From assembly GCA_022013695.1 (NCBI GenBank), contig JAKLPS010000004.1:1-64000 (forward strand): 64,000 nucleotides of DNA, read 5' to 3'. Under the pieces are notes generated by a model. The model was not told where the DNA came from. It ran no database searches and worked only from the letters and a program-made list of their open reading frames with translations. Shown here piece after piece: positions 8,662-16,323 of the stretch. A program made the position numbers and the translations under genes. Within the stretch, counting starts at the first letter, position 1, and each line of letters starts with the position of its first letter. The DNA comes from Weeksellaceae bacterium. GTDB lineage: Bacteria; Bacteroidota; Bacteroidia; Flavobacteriales; Weeksellaceae.

Positions 8662-9582
8662 TTAGATCGCAGATTCGAAGCTGGTCAATTCTTTGAACTG
8701 ATGGATTCTGCCGCTCAATTCTTCTTTCGTCACATTTTGGATTCTTTCGGTTCCAAATTTTTCTACCGTGAAGGAGGCCATCGCGCTTCCTACGATGATC
8801 GCAGTTTTCATACTTTCGAAACTGAAATCTCCTTTTTTCGTAAGATAGGCGGCAAATCCACCAGCGAAAGTGTCGCCAGCGCCTGTGGGGTCAAAAACTT
8901 CTTCCAAAGGCAAAGCAGGAATCGCGAAGATTTTGCCGTCGTGGAACAGCAATGCGCCGTGTTCTCCTTTTTTGATGATCACAAATTTCGGTCCCATAGT
9001 GTGGATTTTTTTTGCTGCTTTCACCAAAGAATATTCTCCGGAAAGCTGTCTCGCTTCTTCGTCGTTGATCGTGATAACATCCGTCTTAACGATTACTTTC
9101 ATCAAGTTGTCCCAGGCGATGTCCATCCAGAAATTCATGGTGTCAAGAATTACCAATTTCGGCTGGGTTTTCATTTTTTCTAAAACTGAAAGCTGAACTA
9201 CAGGATCAAGATTTCCTAACAAAAGAACTTCTGCTTCTGAAGAATGCTCAGGAACTTTTGGATCGAAGTCTGCCAAAACATTCAGTTCTGTTACCAAAGT
9301 GTCTCTCGTGTTCAGATCATTATGATATTTGCCACTCCAGAAGAAAGTTTTTCCTTCTTTTACCATTTCTACACCGTCGATATTAATGTTTTTTACGGTC
9401 ATCATATCGAGATATTCTTGCGGAAAATCGCCACCGATTACGGAAACCAAACTGACGTCTGCCTCCAAAGCGGCGGCGGCCAATCCGATATACGTCGCTG
9501 CGCCACCGAGGATTTTATCGGTTTTTCCAAAAGGTGTTTCGATGGCATCAAAGGCTACAGTTCCTACTGCTAGTAATTTCAT
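8662..9582 (-). CDS. PfkB-family sugar/nucleoside kinase
   Basis: A 306-residue cytoplasmic kinase. The N-terminal PfkB signature appears as ILGGAATYIGLAAAAL, and the C-terminal catalytic motif as FDPTGAGDTFAGGF (near residues 225-240), where Asp of GAGD is the catalytic base and the Gly pair forms the anion hole. The protein has the length and lid pattern of the ribokinase/adenosine kinase group. The substrate cannot be fixed; a sugar or nucleoside 5'-OH is expected. It precedes the PpiC gene by about 50 bp and may be co-transcribed. Confidence 0.85.
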   Translation of the reverse strand: MKLLAVGTVAFDAIETPFGKTDKILGGAATYIGLAAAALEADVSLVSVIGGDFPQEYLDMMTVKNINIDGVEMVKEGKTFFWSGKYHNDLNTRDTLVTELNVLADFDPKVPEHSSEAEVLLLGNLDPVVQLSVLEKMKTQPKLVILDTMNFWMDIAWDNLMKVIVKTDVITINDEEARQLSGEYSLVKAAKKIHTMGPKFVIIKKGEHGALLFHDGKIFAIPALPLEEVFDPTGAGDTFAGGFAAYLTKKGDFSFESMKTAIIVGSAMASFTVEKFGTERIQNVTKEELSGRIHQFKELTSFESAI

Positions 9583-9610
9583 AATTTAAGTTTTTGCTAA
9601 TATTTTTTGA

Positions 9611-9666
9611 ACGCAAAGCGCGCAAAGTTTTTTATTAATTATACTGAATACTTTAAGTTCGCAAAG
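9611..9666. repeat. CGCAAAG short repeats
   Basis: ACGCAAAGCGCGCAAAG (9611-9627) contains two CGCAAAG copies 9 bp apart. A third follows as TTCGCAAAG near 9658-9666, in the gap between the PfkB and gldD genes. No function can be assigned. Confidence 0.35.
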
Positions 9667-9726
9667 ACCTAAAATTCAGTAAAGAGATTTTATCCTTTTA
9701 TTATTTTAAATCTTTATACTTTAATC

Positions 9727-10287
9727 TTATTGTTCTTCCCATTTAAAGCTGTCGATTAAATGCAACAGATCTTTCTTGATGTAATCTACAGCCGGCGCCA
9801 AAGAGTCAGGACGCGGCCGCGAATTGAAATATAAATTCCCTGTTAAAAAATGTCTAGTACTATCCGTCACATAAAACTGAATGTTGGAAGCCGTTTGACC
9901 TTTTAGTTCATAGAAATTTCCGTAAACGTGTTTCTCCGGGTAAGCGAATGATTTGGTGTCGATGGAACTGGCTTTGATGGTATGTTCATAAACCATTTTT
10001 TCGGCTTCTTTCACGTGAAGCGGAAAATCATTTTTGATCGGGAAATAGGTGATGAAAACGTTGGCTTTCATCTTCGGGTAAGAAAGATTGTACCAGCAAA
10101 GCTGCTTTGACTCCTTCACCGTTGCAAAATCTGAATACTCGAAACTGTAATCGCAAGGTGCAGAAAAAGTCTGGTATTTTGGAGCTGGATATTCCAAACG
10201 CAAATCGCCTTTCGGTTTTGGTAGCGGTTTTTTGGCGCAGGAAAAAAGTGACAATCCTATGAAAACTCTAATGAGATTTTTAAACAT
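9727..10287 (-). CDS. gldD: gliding motility lipoprotein GldD
   Basis: A 186-residue lipoprotein with lipobox LSLFSC and the GldD pattern: LRLEYPAPKYQTF, then CWYNLSYPKMKANVFITYF, and a C-terminal HFLTGNLYFNSRPRPDSLAP. GldD belongs to the core set of Flavobacteriia gliding and type IX secretion-linked lipoproteins and acts in the envelope; its exact role is not known. The usual neighbour gldE is not adjacent here. A TATTTTTG element (10299-10292) ends only 4 nt before the ATG, so the transcript may be leaderless. Confidence 0.9.
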   Translation of the reverse strand: MFKNLIRVFIGLSLFSCAKKPLPKPKGDLRLEYPAPKYQTFSAPCDYSFEYSDFATVKESKQLCWYNLSYPKMKANVFITYFPIKNDFPLHVKEAEKMVYEHTIKASSIDTKSFAYPEKHVYGNFYELKGQTASNIQFYVTDSTRHFLTGNLYFNSRPRPDSLAPAVDYIKKDLLHLIDSFKWEEQ

Positions 10288-10291
10288 TCGG

Positions 10292-10299
10292 CAAAAATA
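10292..10299 (-). promoter_or_regulatory. -7 element TATTTTTG immediately before gldD
   Basis: The TAnnTTTG match ends four nucleotides before the gldD ATG. If it is used, transcription would start at or within a few bases of the start codon. Confidence 0.45.
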
Positions 10300-10557
10300 A
10301 CAATTAGAATCGATACAGAGAATTTTGAATGCTTAATTTTTGTTAAGAGTAATTGATTTACAGAGAAATGCAGTTTTTTTAACGTTTTTCGTCTATTCAT
10401 ATAAAAAATCGTTCTATGTTTTGAAAGCCTCATATAATATGAAAGTATTAAAAAAGCGTTAATATTTGAAGATTAATCCTGCGAATATAAAAGATTTGTA
10501 ACCTTTTTGCGTTTCTGATCGTATAATATATTGCAAGCTAAAGCAAGAGATTTTTAT

Positions 10558-11424
10558 ATGAGACAATTAAAAATTACAAAACAGGTTACCAACAGGGAAA
10601 CCGCATCACTAGACAAGTATCTGCAAGAGATTGGCAAAGTGGAATTGATCACTGCCGATGAAGAGGTAGATTTAGCACAAAGAATCCGCGCTGGCGACAG
10701 AGCGGCGTTGGAGAAACTGATCAAAGCCAATCTTCGTTTCGTGGTTTCTGTTTCCAAACAGTATCAGAATCAGGGACTTTCTCTTCCGGATTTGATCAAC
10801 GAAGGAAATCTTGGTCTGATGAAAGCGGCAAAAAGATATGATGAGACCAGAGGTTTCAAATTCATTTCTTACGCTGTATGGTGGATTCGTCAATCGATTT
10901 TGCAGGCTTTGGCAGAGCAGTCGAGAATTGTAAGATTACCATTGAACAAAATTGGTTCTATCAACAAAATCAACAAAGCGTATGCTCACCTGGAGCAGGA
11001 GAACGAAAGACCGCCTTCTCCGGAAGAATTGGCAGAAGTGCTGGATATGAGCGAAGACGACATCAAGGAATCTATGAAAAACAGTGGCCGCCACCTATCG
11101 ATGGATGCGCCGCTTGTGGAAGGTGAAGATTCCAATCTTTACGACGTTTTGCGTTCGGGAGAGTCTCCAAGTCCAGATAAGGATTTGATGTTGGAATCTC
11201 TACAAATCGAAATCGAAAGAGCGCTTCAAACTTTGACGCCGAGAGAAGCGGATTTGGTAAGACTATATTTCGGATTGAACGGAAAACATCCAATGACGCT
11301 TGAAGAAATCGGAGAAACTTTTGACCTTACGAGAGAACGAGTTCGCCAAATCAAAGAAAAAGCAATCAAAAGATTGAAACACAACACCAGAAGTAAGATC
11401 CTGAAATCTTACCTTGGAAAATAA
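10558..11424 (+). CDS. rpoD: primary sigma factor RpoD (Bacteroidota type)
   Basis: A 288-residue sigma70 without the long N-terminal region 1.1, typical of Bacteroidota. Region 1.2 begins near [14 protein letters not shown]. Region 2 holds [27 protein letters not shown] and [13 protein letters not shown]. Region 3 follows, and region 4 has the helix-turn-helix [21 protein letters not shown]. The ATG at 10558 gives the standard MRQLKITKQ start; the ORF track's TTG start adds nine unlikely residues. This sigma directs RNA polymerase to TAnnTTTG/TTG promoters such as those listed here. It is monocistronic with its own terminator. Confidence 0.97.
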   Translation: MRQLKITKQVTNRETASLDKYLQEIGKVELITADEEVDLAQRIRAGDRAALEKLIKANLRFVVSVSKQYQNQGLSLPDLINEGNLGLMKAAKRYDETRGFKFISYAVWWIRQSILQALAEQSRIVRLPLNKIGSINKINKAYAHLEQENERPPSPEELAEVLDMSEDDIKESMKNSGRHLSMDAPLVEGEDSNLYDVLRSGESPSPDKDLMLESLQIEIERALQTLTPREADLVRLYFGLNGKHPMTLEEIGETFDLTRERVRQIKEKAIKRLKHNTRSKILKSYLGK

Positions 11425-11448
11425 AAATTCCTTTTGGGAATGTAATTG

Positions 11449-11478
11449 AAGCAAGATTTTTTGGTCTTGCTTTTTTGT
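11449..11478 (+). terminator. intrinsic terminator of rpoD
   Basis: AAGCAAGA (11449-11456) pairs with TCTTGCTT (11465-11472) around TTTTTTGG and runs into a T stretch. Confidence 0.8.
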
Positions 11479-11540
11479 TTGAAATGCTGCTAAAAATTCA
11501 GATTTATAGTTCGCAACGTCTCGAAATATTTTAAAATCTA

Positions 11541-12062
11541 CTAATATTCTTTTTTAAGACTTTCAATCAGATTTTCGAGTTCTTTGATTTTGTCTTTTAA
11601 GTTCTTGATGTCGTTTTTGTTGCTGGAAACTTTGCTTTTCAGCATCACCGTGCGGGCTCGTTCGCTGTGATCTTCGTCGTCATCATCCTCGTTGATTTCC
11701 TCTACATCTTCCTGGATTTCATCAATATCTTCCTGAATTTCCTCGATATCTTCCTGAATTTCATCAATATCTTCCTGAATTTCGTTAACATCTTCCTTCA
11801 AATCCTCAATATGCTCTGTACTTTTATTCACAGTCATTTGGATGAAAATCGCCAAATAAATGGCTTCCAAAGAAACAACAGTTGTGAGAACCAACAACAT
11901 GTGTTCGAATTCCACAATGTTGAAAATGGGTAATGCAAAACAGACAATGAAGAAAACCGTATGAAAAATAAGCGACGGAATAGAGCCAACCCACCAGATC
12001 ACGCCATTGGCAATCCGCTCCAAGACTTTGATTTTCTTCTGATTTTCTTCTGTAAAGTTCAT
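11541..12062 (-). CDS. two-helix membrane protein (DUF1003/low-affinity iron permease-like) with acidic heptad repeat
   Basis: From the ATG at 12062 the product is 173 residues. Two transmembrane helices (about 22-48 and 56-80) contain VGSIPSLIFHTVFF and LTTVVSLEAIYLAIFIQM, resembling the DUF1003 and low-affinity iron permease-like proteins. A long coiled coil follows with an exact seven-residue repeat, EIQEDID/EIQEDIE, about five times, then an acidic run EDDDDED and a basic coiled-coil tail. The start at 12113 overlaps the upstream stop as TAATG and would add 17 residues; translational coupling there is possible. Transport activity is not shown. Confidence 0.6.
   Translation of the reverse strand: MNFTEENQKKIKVLERIANGVIWWVGSIPSLIFHTVFFIVCFALPIFNIVEFEHMLLVLTTVVSLEAIYLAIFIQMTVNKSTEHIEDLKEDVNEIQEDIDEIQEDIEEIQEDIDEIQEDVEEINEDDDDEDHSERARTVMLKSKVSSNKNDIKNLKDKIKELENLIESLKKEY
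11706..11789. repeat. 21-bp coding tandem repeat
   Basis: ATCTTCCTGrATTTCmTCrAT recurs at 11706, 11727, 11748 and 11769, with a diverged fifth unit from 11790. It encodes the heptad EIQEDI(D/E) of the membrane protein on the minus strand. The period is a multiple of three, so unit changes keep the frame. Confidence 0.85.
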
Positions 12063-12112
12063 TGCTAAATTTTGATAAAAATAGGGATTTAAAAAATGAT
12101 TGGCAAACATCA

Positions 12113-13018
12113 TTAATTAATCACATCCGCCAACGCCTTATCCAAATTATTATAAACAAATTTGAAACCCGAATTTTCGATTTTTCTGGAAGAAATACGA
12201 CTTCCTTCCAAAGCTAAAACCGCCATTTCGCCCAAAACCGCTTTGACGACAAATTTGGGAATATTCGGCAACCAGATTTTTTTGTCAAGATGGTCAGCTA
12301 TTTTTCGAGTCAGTTCTCGGTTGTTTACGAAATCTGGCGATGCCGCGTTGTAGGCGCCTTCCATCGAAACATCTTCCACAGCTTTGATGTATATCGAAAC
12401 CAAATCGTCCACATGAATCCATGGAAAATACTGATCACCCGAGCCCAAAACTGCGCCGAAGTTCAGTTCGATTGGCTTTTTGAGAACGTCCAGAGCGCCG
12501 CCCTTTTCCGAAAGTGCCGTAGAAGTTCTAATGCAAACCACTCTACTTCCTAATTTTTCAAATTGATGCGCTTTCAGTTCCCAATCTGCGCAAACTTTTC
12601 CCAAAAAATCGGTTGCCGGCGGATCATTTTCAGAAAAAATCTGTGTAGAAGTAATTTGCCCGTAAATGCCTACTGCCGAGGAAGAAATGACGGCTTCGGG
12701 ATGAATATTTTGTTTCTGCATTTCTTCAAAAATGAATTGTGCAGAATTGATCCGGCTGTCATAGATTTCCTTTTTGTAAGATGCTGTCCAGCGTTTGCTG
12801 ATGCTGGCTCCGGCGAGATGAATGAAAATGTAAGTACCATCTAATGCGCCATCTTCTATAAAACCATTTTCATAATCCCAAACATAAGAGGTGAAATCGG
12901 ATTTGTTTTCAGGTTTCGAACGCACAAGAATCTCAACTTGATAACCTCTTTCAAATAATTTTCTGGAAAGCTTTTTTCCAATAAGTCCCGTTGCCCCGCT
13001 GATGAGAATCTTTTTCAT
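12113..13018 (-). CDS. TIGR01777-family NAD(P)-binding epimerase-like protein
   Basis: A 301-residue extended SDR/epimerase fold protein. The nucleotide-binding motif ISGATGLIGKKLSRKL opens the chain. FIHLAGASISKRWT and VISSSAVGIYG follow, then the family-typical SGDQYFPWIHVDDLV and NAASPDFVNNRELTRKI. TIGR01777 proteins (E. coli YfcH, the cell-division-linked SulA-like proteins of cyanobacteria and plastids) have no firmly established substrate. The gene's TAA overlaps the possible upstream ATG of the next minus-strand gene, so the two may be an operon. Confidence 0.88.
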   Translation of the reverse strand: MKKILISGATGLIGKKLSRKLFERGYQVEILVRSKPENKSDFTSYVWDYENGFIEDGALDGTYIFIHLAGASISKRWTASYKKEIYDSRINSAQFIFEEMQKQNIHPEAVISSSAVGIYGQITSTQIFSENDPPATDFLGKVCADWELKAHQFEKLGSRVVCIRTSTALSEKGGALDVLKKPIELNFGAVLGSGDQYFPWIHVDDLVSIYIKAVEDVSMEGAYNAASPDFVNNRELTRKIADHLDKKIWLPNIPKFVVKAVLGEMAVLALEGSRISSRKIENSGFKFVYNNLDKALADVIN

Positions 13019-13111
13019 AATGGAATTTCCTTTCTGAAATCAAAAACGAGTCCAAGTAAAACCAAATTTTATATTAAGTTTCTGAAAACTGACAATTGAC
13101 ATTAATCCTAA

Positions 13112-13936
13112 TCAAACTAACTTGATTCTATCGTCCGTAATTTCAATCATCTTGTCTTTGTACAGAGTTCCGATGGCTTTTTTGAAATTCTTCTTGCTCA
13201 TCTGCAATTCATCTTTGATTTCTTCCGGAGAAGATTTGTCCGACAAATAGAGCAATCCGTAATTTTCATTCAGTTTATCGATGATTTTTTGTTTGAATTC
13301 GTCCACGTTTTCAAAACCTTGCGGTTGCAAAGTGACGTCTATTTTCCCATCATCTCGGATGGTTTTGATGTAGCCTATTTCTTCGGAAAGCGGGTATAAT
13401 TTTTTGTAAACATCTGTGGCATAGATTAATCCAATATATTTTTTATTGATGATAACGTTCCAGCCCAGCTCGGACTCATTCATCATCAAAAGATCTACCT
13501 TTTCGCCCTTTCGGAGCGGGAGGTTTTCGTACTGCGGATTCCGTTTGAATTTGGTAGTTCCGGTAGTCAAACCAGTAGCTTCGTCGGTGTAAACATAGAC
13601 GATGTAGCGTTTCCCTTCCAAGATCTTAGATTTCTGTTGTTTGTAGGGGACAAAAAGATCTTTGATGATGCCCCAATCCATAAAAGCGCCTGTTGGTAGG
13701 CTTTGCACGCAGGTCATCACAGCAAATTCTCCTACTTCTGCATTGGCTTTTTCGGTGGTGGCTTTTAGGCTTCCATCATCTTGATATACAAATACTTGTA
13801 CCTCTGTACCAACATCCCAAGACTCCTCTGCAAATATTTTCTGGATGAAAGCTTTTTCGCCAAGATCATCATTTAGAATAAAACCAGAAGAGATTTTTTC
13901 AGCAATTGTGAGCGTTTGAGTTTGGCCGGGCTTCAT
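13112..13936 (-). CDS. cvfB: CvfB-like S1 RNA-binding protein
   Basis: A 274-residue protein made of S1-like OB domains and a C-terminal winged helix. The first S1-like unit covers residues about 1-60, the second about 65-135 (LPTGAFMDWGIIKDLFVP is typical of CvfB), the third about 140-205, and the winged helix ends the chain (SPEEIKDELQMSKKNFKKAI). In Staphylococcus aureus CvfB affects virulence-gene expression through RNA binding; here a general post-transcriptional role is inferred. A TATTTTTG -7 element (13960-13953) lies 16 nt upstream of the ATG. Confidence 0.85.
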   Translation of the reverse strand: MKPGQTQTLTIAEKISSGFILNDDLGEKAFIQKIFAEESWDVGTEVQVFVYQDDGSLKATTEKANAEVGEFAVMTCVQSLPTGAFMDWGIIKDLFVPYKQQKSKILEGKRYIVYVYTDEATGLTTGTTKFKRNPQYENLPLRKGEKVDLLMMNESELGWNVIINKKYIGLIYATDVYKKLYPLSEEIGYIKTIRDDGKIDVTLQPQGFENVDEFKQKIIDKLNENYGLLYLSDKSSPEEIKDELQMSKKNFKKAIGTLYKDKMIEITDDRIKLV

Positions 13937-14127
13937 AGAATAGAATTTGACGCAAAAATAGATAAACTTTTCCTAACTCGGTTTTGTAAAACAAGTCAGG
14001 GGAAAAATTTTCATTATGGACAGGTTTTGAAATAAGGCGTTTTTTCATAAGAAGGTTCAGCACTTCTTTCAAAGATTGTTTTATCTAATTTAAAATCATT
14101 CTTAACATAAGAAATCATAACTTTGAA

Positions 14128-14520
14128 ATGTTGAAAAAGTTGATTTCCATACTGTTGCTGTCTTTATATTTGGTTTCTACGACTGAGCTGTATCAGCTTT
14201 TGAAAATTCCGGATTTGATAGAGCATTACTGCGAGCATAAAACACTGAATCCACAGATGTCCGTCGCCCAATTTTTGAAGATGCATTATGACCATCCCGT
14301 GAAAGATGGCGATTATAAAAAAGATCAAAGATTGCCTTTCGTCATTCATTCTGCACCACTTGCGTTGTTTTTTACCGTCAGCCAGAGGTTTGAGTTGGAT
14401 GTTAAAAATAGCAATTTCAGGAAGATCAGATCTCAAAAATTTCCTTCCTACAACATCAACTTTTGTTATAAAGGTTTCTTACATTCCGCTTGGGAGCCAC
14501 CCAAACATTCTCCTATTTAA
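14128..14520 (+). CDS. small exported protein, unknown function (paralogue type of 49299)
   Basis: A 130-residue protein with an N-terminal hydrophobic helix (LISILLLSLYLVS). The mature part contains KIPDLIEHYCEHKTLNPQMSVAQFLKMHYDHP and ends W-E-P-P-K-H. The gene at 49299 has the same plan: hydrophobic start, LPKMYDHCKATEDKDMTPLDFVTDHL and a final FRPP. They look like distant members of one small His/Cys-containing envelope family, often seen near redox or metal genes in Bacteroidota (recollection, not checked). It precedes the thioredoxin-ApbE cluster by 120 bp. TAACTTTG ends 2 nt before the ATG. Confidence 0.6.
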   Translation: MLKKLISILLLSLYLVSTTELYQLLKIPDLIEHYCEHKTLNPQMSVAQFLKMHYDHPVKDGDYKKDQRLPFVIHSAPLALFFTVSQRFELDVKNSNFRKIRSQKFPSYNINFCYKGFLHSAWEPPKHSPI

Positions 14521-14532
14521 ATTTTCTTCGAT

Positions 14533-14555
14533 ATTTGATCCTATTAAGATCAAAT
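14533..14555. promoter_or_regulatory. ATTTGATC/GATCAAAT inverted repeat
   Basis: An 8-bp perfect inverted repeat with a 7-nt spacer, 13 bp after the preceding stop. It could be a weak terminator or an operator for the following cluster. A 12-bp palindrome TACATATATGTA (14563-14574) follows. Confidence 0.35.
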
Positions 14556-14585
14556 TAAAAATTACATATATGTAGTTGATTATCA

Positions 14586-14610
14586 GCTGTATTAATATTG
14601 CTGTATTAAT
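14586..14610. promoter_or_regulatory. GCTGTATTAAT direct repeat upstream of the thioredoxin-ApbE cluster
   Basis: GCTGTATTAAT occurs at 14586 and again at 14600, a 14-bp period, 31 bp before the ATG of the first cluster gene. No TAnnTTTG is seen nearby, so the repeats may be a regulator or alternative-sigma site. Confidence 0.35.
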
Positions 14611-14640
14611 TAAAAACAAATAATTAAAAAAAATTTCATA

Positions 14641-15084
14641 ATGAAAACAATCATTGTAGCCGTATTGATGGCTTTATTTTCTAATGTCCTTGTGGCTCAG
14701 ACCCGTCTGGAAGATGCCAAAAAACAAGCCGGCGAAAAAAAAGAGTTGATTTTGCTCAATTTTTCGGGCTCAGACTGGTGCATTCCCTGTATTAAACTGC
14801 ACAAAAATATTATCGAAACAGAGGAATTCAAAAGTTTGACAACTGAAAACATAATCGTTTACCTCAACGCAGATTTCCCAAGAAGTAAGAAGAACCAGCC
14901 AGCTCCGGAATTGAAAAAAGAAAATGCCGCGCTGGCCGAACTGTACAATCCCAAAGGACTTTTTCCCTACACACTTTTGCTGGATGCCGATGGTAAAATC
15001 CTGAAAAGCTGGGAAGGACTTCCTTCGGAAAATGCAGCAACGTTCTGCCAAGAAATACGTGAAATCAAAGGCAATCTAAATTAA
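14641..15084 (+). CDS. exported thioredoxin-family protein (CxxC = CIPC)
   Basis: A 147-residue protein with signal peptide MKTIIVAVLMALFSNVLVAQ and a thioredoxin fold: FSGSDWCIPCIKLHKNI carries the CxxC, followed by a long insertion and YTLLLDADGKILKSWEG with the strand after the cis-Pro region. It is the first gene of a four-gene cluster (8 bp before ApbE, then DUF4266 and DUF3570). It probably reduces or oxidises thiols of a periplasmic partner; the cysteine-tailed DUF4266 lipoprotein is an obvious candidate, which is inference. Confidence 0.85.
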   Translation: MKTIIVAVLMALFSNVLVAQTRLEDAKKQAGEKKELILLNFSGSDWCIPCIKLHKNIIETEEFKSLTTENIIVYLNADFPRSKKNQPAPELKKENAALAELYNPKGLFPYTLLLDADGKILKSWEGLPSENAATFCQEIREIKGNLN

Positions 15085-15092
15085 GAAACGAT

Positions 15093-16019
15093 ATGCTAAG
15101 AGAATTCAAAAGACCTCAAAAACTGATGGGGAACGCTTTTGAAATTACCGTCGTAGATGAGGACGAAAAGCTTGCAAACCACCATATTGACGCTGCAATA
15201 GCAGAAATCCAACGAATCGAAAAATTGTTGACGACTTTCAGCGAAGAAAGCCAGACCAACCTCATCAACCGCAATGCAGGCATCAAACCGGTAAAAGTAG
15301 ATGCAGAAGTGTTTGGCCTGATCGAAAGAAGTCTGCGAATCAGCGCGGTCACCGACGGATATTTTGACATTTCTTACGGCGGCATCGACAAAAGTTTCTG
15401 GAACTTCGATCGAGAAATGAAGCAACTGCCCGATCCCGAATTGATCAAAAATCACTTGAAGCTGGTCAATTATCGCAATATCCTTCTGAATCCCGATGAT
15501 CAAACTGTATTTCTGAAAGAAAAAGGAATGCGGATCGGCTTCGGAGGCATCGGAAAAGGCTACGCTGCGGAAATGGCGAAACGACAGCTTCTGCAACGCG
15601 GTGTGCTTGCCGGAATCGTCAATGCTTCCGGCGATCTGACGACTTGGGGAAATCAGGCCGACGGCCAACCGTGGACCATCGGAATTGCCGATCCCGGAAA
15701 TGCAAAACAAGCCTTCTCTTACCTGAACATTACCGATATGGCCATCGCTACGTCGGGAAATTATGAAAAATTTGTGGTCATCGACGGGAAAAAATATTCG
15801 CACACCATCAACCCGAACACCGGAATGCCCGTTTCAGGCGTCAAAAGTGTCACCATCTTTTGTCCCAACGCCGAAATTGCCGATGCAATGGCAACGCCCG
15901 TGAGCATTATGGGAATCGAGTCGGCGCTAAGTATGGTGAACCAAATTAATCATCTGGAATGTATCATTATTGATGACGAGGATCACATTTATTCATCTCA
16001 AAATATTCATCTTAAATGA
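15093..16019 (+). CDS. apbE: ApbE-like FAD:protein FMN transferase lacking a signal peptide
   Basis: The 308-residue protein has the ApbE pattern: opening LMGNAFEITVVDE, GGIGKGYAAEMAK, the HTINPNTGMPV motif, and a metal/FAD-site loop ADAMATPVSIMG. ApbE transfers FMN from FAD to a Ser/Thr of target proteins, normally in the periplasm. Here the domain starts at residue about 12 with no export signal or lipobox, so the product looks cytoplasmic unless the true start lies elsewhere; no upstream in-frame start fits in the 8-bp gap. Its flavinylation target is not evident among the neighbours. Its place between the thioredoxin and DUF4266/DUF3570 genes implies a joint redox role. Confidence 0.85.
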   Translation: MLREFKRPQKLMGNAFEITVVDEDEKLANHHIDAAIAEIQRIEKLLTTFSEESQTNLINRNAGIKPVKVDAEVFGLIERSLRISAVTDGYFDISYGGIDKSFWNFDREMKQLPDPELIKNHLKLVNYRNILLNPDDQTVFLKEKGMRIGFGGIGKGYAAEMAKRQLLQRGVLAGIVNASGDLTTWGNQADGQPWTIGIADPGNAKQAFSYLNITDMAIATSGNYEKFVVIDGKKYSHTINPNTGMPVSGVKSVTIFCPNAEIADAMATPVSIMGIESALSMVNQINHLECIIIDDEDHIYSSQNIHLK

Positions 16020-16057
16020 AATCGAAGATTTTATTTGAAAAACAAACCCAATAAAAA

Positions 16058-16288
16058 ATGAAAAATTATAAGTCAAAAACAATTGTAGCAACCGCTTTTT
16101 TGCTGATTGCCAACTGTATATCTTCTTGCACTACGGTAAAAGAATACGAAAAAAATAAGCTCAACGATGCCGAAATGGTACTGGGAAACAGAACCATCGA
16201 AAAAACCGAACTCAGCTTCCAATCCTACCGCGAAGGCTCGTCCGGTGCCAACGCAGGCAAAGTGGGCGGCGGCTGCGGCTGCAACTAA
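16058..16288 (+). CDS. DUF4266 small lipoprotein with GGGCGCN tail
   Basis: A 76-residue lipoprotein: signal and lipobox (ANCISSC), then VKEYEKNKLNDAEM, and a C-terminal Gly-rich tail VGGGCGCN with two cysteines, typical of DUF4266. Its surface location and tail suggest metal or thiol chemistry, but no function is established. The family travels with DUF3570 and ApbE genes, as here. The SGAN stretch near the tail only loosely resembles ApbE target motifs and lacks the acceptor Ser/Thr. Confidence 0.85.
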   Translation: MKNYKSKTIVATAFLLIANCISSCTTVKEYEKNKLNDAEMVLGNRTIEKTELSFQSYREGSSGANAGKVGGGCGCN

Positions 16289-16323
16289 AAGGAGTCATTG
16301 TAAAAAATTAATTATGATCTAAA

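Noticed and set aside
16231-16260. SGAN stretch in the DUF4266 protein as a possible ApbE flavinylation site.
   Set aside because: The known target motif needs a Ser or Thr acceptor after the Gly-Ala; here that position is Asn.
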